Below, piece after piece: positions 55,601-64,000 of a stretch of DNA of 64,000 bases. This DNA comes from Acanthosepion esculentum (Eukaryota > Mollusca > Cephalopoda > Sepiida > Sepiidae). Location: the NCBI GenBank assembly GCA_964036315.1, contig OZ038509.1:25367205-25431204 (forward strand), given 5' to 3'. The notes beneath the pieces are model-generated. The model was not told the origin of the DNA. It searched no databases and was given only the letters and a program-made list of their open reading frames with translations. Position numbers and translations under genes: made by a program. Every line of letters begins with the position of its first letter. The first letter of the stretch is position 1.

Positions 55601-58600
55601 CCTCATCTTCATTGTTGCGTTTGTCAGAGACTTTCAGATGAATTCTTAATATAAAATGAATGTTTTGGACTATCCTTATCTTCATTGTTGTTTTTATCAG
55701 AGACTTTCAGATGAATTGTTGTTAAGATTCTATGAATGTTTTGGACTATACTCATCTTCATTGTTGTTTTTGTCAGAGACTTTCCGATGAATTGTTGTTA
55801 ATATTCAATGAATGTTTTGGACTATCCTCATAGTCATTGTTGTTTTTATCAAAGACTTTCATATGAATTGTTGTTAATATTCAATGAATGTTTTGGACTA
55901 TCCTCATCTTCATTGTTGTTTTTATCAAAGACTTTCAGATGAATTGTTGTTATTATTCAATGAATGTTTTGGACTATCCTCATCTTCATTGTTGTTTTTA
56001 TCAAAGACTTTCAGATGAATTGTTGTTAATATTCAATGAATGTTTTGGACTATCCTCATCTTCATCATTGTTTTTGTCAGAGACTTTCAGATGAATTGTT
56101 GTTAATATTCAAGGAATGTTTTGGACTATCCTCATCTTCATTGTTGTTATTGTCAGAGACTTTCAGATGAATTGTTGTTAATATTCAATGAATGTTTTGG
56201 ACTATCCTCATCTTCATTGTTGTTTTTATCAAAGACTTTCAGATGAATTGTTGTTATTATTCAATGAATGTTTTGAACTATCCTCATCTTCATTGTTGTT
56301 TTTATCAAAGACTTTCAGATGAATTGTTGTTAATATTCAATGAATGTTTTGGACTGTCCTCATCTTCATTGTTGTTTTTGTCAGAGACTTTCAGATGAAT
56401 TGTTGTTAATATTCAATGAATGTTTTGGACTATCCTCATCTTCATTGTTGTTTTTGTCAGAGACTTTCAGATGAATTGTTGTTAATATTCAATGAAAGTT
56501 TTGGACTATCCTCATCTTCATTGTTGTTTTTATCAAAGACTTTCAGATGAATTGTTAATATTCAATGAATGTTTTGGACTATCCTCGTCTTCATTGTTGT
56601 TTTTATCAAAGACATTCAGATGAATTGTTGTTAATATTCAATGAATGTTTTGGACTATCCTCATCTTCATTGTTGTTTTTGTCAGAGACTTTCAGATGAA
56701 TAGTTGTTAATATTCAAGGAATGTTTTGGGCTATCCTCATCTTCATTGTTGTTTTTATCAAAGACTTTCAGATGAATTGTTGTTAATATTCAATGAATGT
56801 TTTTGACTATCCTTATCTTCATTGTTGTTTTTTGTCAGAGACTTTCAGATGAATTGTTGTTAATATTCACTGAATGTTTTGGACTATCCTCATCTTCATT
56901 GTTGTTTTTGTCAGAGACTTTCAGATGAATTGTTGTTAATATTCAATGAATGTTTTGGACTATCCTCGTCTTCATTGTTGTTTTTATCAAAGACTTTCAG
57001 ATGAATTGTTGTTAATATTCAATGAATGTTTTGGACTATCCTCATCTTCATTGTTGTTTTTGTCAGAGACTTTCAGATGAATTGTTGTTAATATTCACTG
57101 AATGTTTTGGACTATCCTCATCTTCATTGTTGTTTTTATCAAAGACTTTCAGATGAATTGTTGTTAATATTCAATGAATGTTTTGGACTATCCTTATCTT
57201 CATTGTTGTTTTTGTCAGAGACTTTCAGATGAATTGTTGTTAAGATTCTATGAATGTTTTGGACTATCCTCATCTTCATTGTTGTTTTTGTCAGAGACTT
57301 TCCGATGAATTGTTGTTAATATTCAATGAATGTTTTGGACTATCCTCATATTCATTGTAGTTTTTATCAAAAACTTTCAGATGAATTGTTGTTAATATTC
57401 AATGAATGTTTGGACTATCCTCATCTTCATTGTTGTTTTTATCAAAGACTTTCAGCTGAATTGTTGTTAATATTCAATGAATGTTTTGGACTATCCTCGT
57501 CTTCATTGTTGTTTTTATCAAAGACTTTCAGATGAATTGTTGTTAATATTCAATGAATGTTTTGTACTATCCTCATCTTCATTGTTGTTTTTGTCAGAGA
57601 CTTTCAGATGAATTGTTGTTAATATTCAATGAATGTTTTGGACTATCCTCATCTTCATTGTTGTTTTTGTCAGAGACTTTCAGATGAATTGTTGTTAATA
57701 TTCACTGAATGTTTTGGACTATCCTCATCTTCATTGTTGTTTTTATCAAAGACTTTCAGATGAATTGTTGTTAATATTCAATGAATGTTTTGGACTATCC
57801 TTATCTTCATTGTTGTTTTTTGTCAGAGACTTTCAGATGAATTGTTGTTAATATTCAATGAATGTTTTGGACTATCCTCATCTTCATTGTTGTTTTTGTC
57901 AGAGACTTTCAGATGAATTGTTGTTAATATTCAATGAATATTTTGGACTATCCTCATCTTCATTGTTGTTTTTGTCAGAGACTTTCAGATGAATTGTTGT
58001 TAATATTCAATGAATGTTTTGGACTATCCTCATCTTCATTGTTGTTTTTGTCAGAGACTTTCAGATGAATTGTTGTTAATATTCACTGAATGTTTTGGAC
58101 TATCCTCATCTTCATTGTTGTTTTTATCAAAGACTTTCAGATGAATTGTTGTTAATATTCAATGAATGTTTTGGACTATCCTCATCTTCATTGTTGTTTT
58201 TGTCAGAGACTTTCAGATGAATTGTTCTTAATATTCAATGAATGTTTTGGACTATCCTCATCTTCATTGTTGTTTTTATCAAAGACTTTCAGATGAATTG
58301 TTGTTAATATTCAATGAATGTTTTGGACTATCCTTATCTTCATTGTAGTTTTTTGTCAGAGACTTTCAGATGAATTGTTGTTAATATTCAATGAATGTTT
58401 TGGACTATCCTCATCTTCATTGTTGTTTTTGTCAGAGACTTTCAGATGAATTGTTGTTAATATTCAATGAATGTTTTGGACTATCCTCATATTCATTGTA
58501 GTTTTTATCAAAGACTTTCAGATGAATTGTTGTTAATATTCAATGAGTGTTTTGGACTATCCTCATCTTCATTGTTGTTTTTATCAAAGACTTTCAGATG

Positions 58601-61600
58601 AATTGTTGTTAATATTCAATGAATGTTTTGGACTATCCTCATCTTCATTGTTGTTTTTGTCAGAGACTTTCAGATGAATTGTTGTTAATATTCAATGAAT
58701 GTTTTGGACTATCCTCATCATCATTGTTGTATTTATCAAAGACTTTCAGATGAATTGTTGTTAATATTCAATGAATGTTTTCGACTATCCTCGTCTTCAT
58801 TGTTGTTTTTATGAAAGACTTTCAGATGAATAGTTGTTAATATTCAATGAATGTTTTGGGCTTTCCTCATCTTCATTGTTGCGTTTGTCAGAGACTTTCA
58901 GATGAATTGTTAATATAAAATGAATGTTTTGGACTATCCTCATCTTCATTGTTGTTTTTTTCAGAGACTTTCCGATGAATTGTTGTTAATATTCAATGAA
59001 TGTTTTGGACTATCCTCATATTCATTGTAGTTTTTATCAAAGACTTTCAGATGAATTGTTGTTAATATTCAATGAATGTTTTGGACTATCCTTATCTTCA
59101 TTGTTGTTTTTTGTCAGAGACTTTCAGATGAATTGTTGTTAATATTCAATGAATGTTTTGGACTATCCTCATCTTCATTGTTGTTTTTATCAAAGACTTT
59201 CAGATGAATTGTTGTTAATATTCAATGAATGTTTTGGACTATCCTCATCTTCATTGTTGTTTTTGTCAGAGACTTTCAGATGAATTGTTGTTAATATTCA
59301 CTGAATGTTTTGGACTATCCTCATCTTCATTGTTGTTTTTATCAAAGACTTTCAGATGAATTGTTGTTAATATTCAATGAATGTTTTGGACTATCCTTAT
59401 CTTCATTGTTGTTTTTTGTCAGAGACTTTCAGATGAATTGTTGTTAATATTCAATGAATGTTTTGGACTATCCTCATCTTCATTGTTGTTTTTTTCAGAG
59501 ACTTTCCGATGAATTGTTGTTAATATTCAATGAATGTTTTGGACTATCCTCATATTCATTGTAGTTTTTATCAAAGACTTTCAGATGAATTGTTGTTAAT
59601 ATTCAATTAATGTTTTGGACTATCCTCATCTTCATTGTTGTTTTTATCAAAGACTTTCAGATGAATTGTTGTTAATATTCAATGAATGTTTTGGACTATC
59701 CTCATCTTCATTGTTGTTTTTGTCAGAGACTTTCAGATGAATTGTTGTTAATATTCAATGAATGTTTTGGACTATCCTCATCTTCATTGTTGTTTTTATC
59801 AAAGACTTTCAGATGAATTGTTGTTAATATTCAATGAATGTTTTGGACTATCCTCATCTTCATCATTGTTTTTGTCAGAGACTTTCAGATGAATTGTTGT
59901 TAATATTCAAGGAATGTTTTGGACTATCCTCATCTTCATTGTTGTTATTGTCAGAGACTTTCAGATGAATTGTTGTTAATATTCAATGAATGTTTTGGAC
60001 TATCCTCATCTTCATTGTTGTTTTTATCAAAGACTTTCAGATGAATTGTTGTTATTATTCAATGAATGTTTTGAACTATCCTCATCTTCATTGTTGTTTT
60101 TATCAAAGACTTTCAGATGAATTGTTGTTAATATTCAATGAATGTTTTGGACTGTCCTCATCTTCATTGTTGTTTTTGTCAGAGACTTTCAGATGAATTG
60201 TTGTTAATATTCAATGAATGTTTTGGACTATCCTCATCTTCATTGTTGTTTTTGTCAGAGACTTTCAGATGAATTGTTGTTAATATTCAATGAATATTTT
60301 GGACTATCCTCATCTTCATTGTTGTTTTTATCAAAGACTTTCAGATGAATTGTTAATATTCAATGAATGTTTTGGACTATCCTCGTCTTCATTGTTGTTT
60401 TTATCAAAGACATTCAGATGAATTGTTGTTAATATTCAATGAATGTTTTGGACTATCCTCATCTTCATTGTTGTTTTTGTCAGAGACTTTCAGATGAATA
60501 GTTGTTAATATTCAAGGAATGTTTTGGGCTATCCTCATCTTCATTGTTGTTTTTATCAAAGACTTTCAGATGAATTGTTGTTAATATTCAATGAATGTTT
60601 TTGACTATCCTTATCTTCATTGTTGTTTTTTGTCAGAGACTTTCAGATGAATTGTTGTTAATATTCAATGAATGTTTTGGACTATCCTCATCTTCATTGT
60701 TGTTTTTGTCAGAGACTTTCAGATGAATTGTTGTTAATATTCAATGAATGTTTTGGACTATCCTCGTCTTCATTGTTGTTTTTATCAAAGACTTTCAGAT
60801 GAATTGTTGTTAATATTCAATGAATGTTTTGGACTATCCTCATCTTCATTGTTGTTTTTGTCAGAGACTTTCAGATGAATTGTTGTTAATATTCACTGAA
60901 TGTTTTGGACTATCCTCATCTTCATTGTTGTTTTTATCAAAGACTTTCAGATGAATTGTTGTTAATATTCAATGAATGTTTTGGACTATCCTTATCTTCA
61001 TTGTTGTTTTTGTCAGAGACTTTCAGATGAATTGTTGTTAAGATTCTATGAATGTTTTGGACTATCCTCATCTTCATTGTTGTTTTTGTCAGAGACTTTC
61101 CGATGAATTGTTGTTAATATTCAATGAATGTTTTGGACTATCCTCATATTCATTGTAGTTTTTATCAAAAACTTTCAGATGAATTGTTGTTAATATTCAA
61201 TGAATGTTTGGACTATCCTCATCTTCATTGTTGTTTTTATCAAAGACTTTCAGCTGAATTGTTGTTAATATTCAATGAATGTTTTGGACTATCCTCGTCT
61301 TCATTGTTGTTTTTATCAAAGACTTTCAGATGAATTGTTGTTAATATTCAATGAATGTTTTGTACTATCCTCATCTTCATTGTTGTTTTTGTCCGAGACT
61401 TTCAGATGAATTGTTGTTAATATTCAATGAATGTTTTGGACTATCCTCATCTTCATTGTTGTTTTTGTCAGAGACTTTCAGATGAATTGTTGTTAATATT
61501 CACTGAATGTTTTGGACTATCCTCATCTTCATTGTTGTTTTTATCAAAGACTTTCAGATGAATTGTTGTTAATATTCAATGAATGTTTTGGACTATCCTT

Positions 61601-64000
61601 ATCTTCATTGTTGTTTTTTGTCAGAGACTTTCAGATGAATTGTTGTTAATATTCAATGAATGTTTTGGACTATCCTCATCTTCATTGTTGTTTTTGTCAG
61701 AGACTTTCAGATGAATTGTTGTTAATATTCAATGAATATTTTGGACTATCCTCATATTCATTGTAGTTTTTATCAAAAACTTTCAGATGAATTGTTGTTA
61801 ATATGCAATGAATGTTTGGACTATCCTCATCTTCATTGTTGTTTTTATCAAAGACTTTCAGCTGAATTGTTGTTAATATTCAATGAATGTTTTGGACTAT
61901 CCTCGTCTTCATTGTTGTTTTTATCAAAGACTTTCAGATGAATTGTTGTTAATATTCAATGAATGTTTTGTACTATCCTCATCTTCATTGTTGTTTTTGT
62001 CAGAGACTTTCAGATGAATTGTTGTTAATATTCAATGAATGTTTTGGACTATCCTCATCTTCATTGTTGTTTTTGTCAGAGACTTTCAGATGAATTGTTG
62101 TTAATATTCACTGAATGTTTTGGACTATCCTCATCTTCATTGTTGTTTTTATCAAAGACTTTCAGATGAATTGTTGTTAATATTCAATGAATGTTTTGGA
62201 CTATCCTCATCTTCATTGTTGTTTTTGTCAGAGACTTTCAGATGAATTGTTGTTAATATTCAATGAATGTTTTGGACTATCCTCATCTTCATTGTTGTTT
62301 TTATCAAAGACTTTCAGATGAATTGTTGTTAATATTCAATGAATGTTTTGGACTATCCTTATCTTCATTGTAGTTTTTTGTCAGAGACTTTCAGATGAAT
62401 TGTTGTTAATATTCAATGAATGTTTTGGACTATCCTCATCTTCATTGTTGTTTTTGTCAGAGACTTTCAGATGAATTGTTGTTAATATTCAATGAATGTT
62501 TTGGACTATCCTCATATTCATTGTAGTTTTTATCAAAGACTTTCAGATGAATTGTTGTTAATATTCAATGAGTGTTTTGGACTATCCTCATCTTCATTGT
62601 TGTTTTTATCAAAGACTTTCAGATGAATTGTTGTTAATATTCAATGAATGTTTTGGACTATCCTCATCTTCATTGTTGTTTTTGTCAGAGACTTTCAGAT
62701 GAATTGTTGTTAATATTCAATGAATGTTTTGGACTATCCTCATCATCATTGTTGTATTTATCAAAGACTTTCAGATGAATTGTTGTTAATATTCAATGAA
62801 TGTTTTCGACTATCCTCGTCTTCATTGTTGTTTTTATCAAAGACTTTCAGATGAATTGTTGTTAATATTCAATGAATGTTTTGGACTATCCTCATCTTCA
62901 TTGTTGTTTTTATGAAAGACTTTCAGATGAATAGTTGTTAATATTCAATGAATGTTTTGGGCTTTCCTCATCTTCATTGTTGCGTTTGTCAGAGACTTTC
63001 AGATGAATTGTTAATATAAAATGAATGTTTTGGACTATCCTCATCTTCATTGTTGTTTTTTTCAGAGACTTTCCGATGAATTGTTGTTAATATTCAATGA
63101 ATGTTTTGGACTATCCTCATATTCATTGTAGTTTTTATCAAAGACTTTCAGATGAATTGTTGTTAATATTCAATGAATGTTTTGGACTATCCTTATCTTC
63201 ATTGTTGTTTTTTGTCAGAGACTTTCAGATGAATTGTTGTTAATATTCAATGAATGTTTTGGACTATCCTCATCTTCATTGTTGTTTTTATCAAAGACTT
63301 TCAGATGAATTGTTGTTAATATTCAATGAATGTTTTGGACTATCCTCATCTTCATTGTTGTTTTTGTCAGAGACTTTCAGATGAATTGTTGTTAATATTC
63401 ACTGAATGTTTTGGACTATCCTCATCTTCATTGTTGTTTTTATCAAAGACTTTCAGATGAATTGTTGTTAATATTCAATGAATGTTTTGGACTATCCTTA
63501 TCTTCATTGTTGTTTTTTGTCAGAGACTTTCAGATGAATTGTTGTTAATATTCAATGAATGTTTTGGACTATCCTCATCTTCATTGTTGTTTTTTTCAGA
63601 GACTTTCCGATGAATTGTTGTTAATATTCAATGAATGTTTTGGACTATCCTCATATTCATTGTAGTTTTTATCAAAGACTTTCAGATGAATTGTTGTTAA
63701 TATTCAATGAATGTTTTGGACTATCCTCATCTTCATTGTTGTTTTTATCAAAGACTTTCAGATGAATTGTTGTTAATATTCAATGAATGTTTTGGACTAT
63801 CCTCATCTTCATTGTTGTTTTTGTCAGAGACTTTCAGATGAATTGTTGTTAATATTCAATGAATGTTTTGGACTATCCTCATCTTCATTGTTTTTTTTGT
63901 CAGAGACTTTCAGATGAATTGTTGTTAATATTCACTGAATGTTTTGGACTATCCTCATCTTCATTGTTGTTTTTATCAAAGACTTTCAGATGAATTGTTG
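46689..64000. repeat. 76-bp satellite array (runs off the window)
   Basis: About 228 head-to-tail copies of a 76-bp unit built from 'aatgaatgttttggactatc', 'ctcatcttcattgttgtttt', '(t)gtcagagac or atcaaagac' and 'tttcagatgaattgttgtta'. Two main subtypes (gtcagag and atcaaag) alternate irregularly. Rare variants mark higher-order duplications. The block with 'atgactgttttgggctttcc' at 53310 recurs at 54901 (offset 1591 bp, 21 units), and 56040-57950 recurs at 59838-61750 (offset 3798 bp, 50 units). Frames of 63-69 codons recur with these offsets and are by-products. The left edge is diverged; the right edge lies outside the window. I cannot trace the unit to a known element. Confidence 0.95.

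Noticed and set aside
46781..61941. Repeated 63-69 codon frames as a gene family
   Set aside because: They recur with the 76-bp satellite period and its higher-order offsets; no start context or domain.

Overview
This is eukaryotic, almost certainly metazoan, DNA: AT-rich, full of decayed non-LTR retrotransposons, Tc1/mariner remnants, tRNA-derived SINEs, long (TA)n tracts and very large satellite arrays, with no bacterial-style gene packing. The mix of Jockey/CR1-group LINE tails, RTE-like LINEs, hammerhead-type (Penelope/retrozyme-like) motifs, foldback elements and expanded tandem repeats suggests a lophotrochozoan, most plausibly a cephalopod mollusc such as an octopus. That assignment is inference. 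I find no intact host protein-coding gene, rRNA, functional tRNA or CRISPR array. Every long open frame I could interpret is a transposon remnant or a by-product of tandem repetition.

Layout. 1-5.5 kb: a LINE scrap, then a 97-bp satellite array (about 52 copies). 5.5-8.2 kb: (TA)n tracts, a SINE and a foldback element. 8.2-10.1 kb: two TATC-based minisatellites, the second containing inverted GATA blocks, separated by a segment with a hammerhead-like motif. 10.1-15.2 kb: interspersed repeats, SINE copies, a 294-bp duplication and an 83-bp tandem array. 16.6-22.6 kb: a cluster of Jockey/CR1-group LINE 3' ends in both orientations, one with a 188-bp internal tandem expansion. 24.0-26.0 kb: SINE and LINE scraps. 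26.0-30.0 kb: a second 97-bp satellite array (about 41 copies). 31.4-38.6 kb: palindromes, hammerhead motifs and two mariner-like elements, one carrying a 26-bp minisatellite. 40.2-45.8 kb: RTE-type LINE remnants in both orientations. One is split by a dimeric tRNA-SINE with an 11-bp target duplication; the other is nested in a Jockey/CR1-group LINE and carries an in-frame 35-residue repeat. 46.7-64.0 kb: a 76-bp satellite array (about 228 copies) running off the window end.

The unifying theme is tandem amplification of pieces of transposable elements. At least five arrays (97, 188, 105, 26 and about 340 bp) can be traced to a single-copy source segment inside a LINE, SINE or mariner element. 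For the 97-bp satellite, the unbroken source still sits at 43465-43561, and its length between two GC dinucleotides is exactly 97 bp. The window therefore looks like a place where satellites are born from transposon ends and then grow by higher-order duplication.
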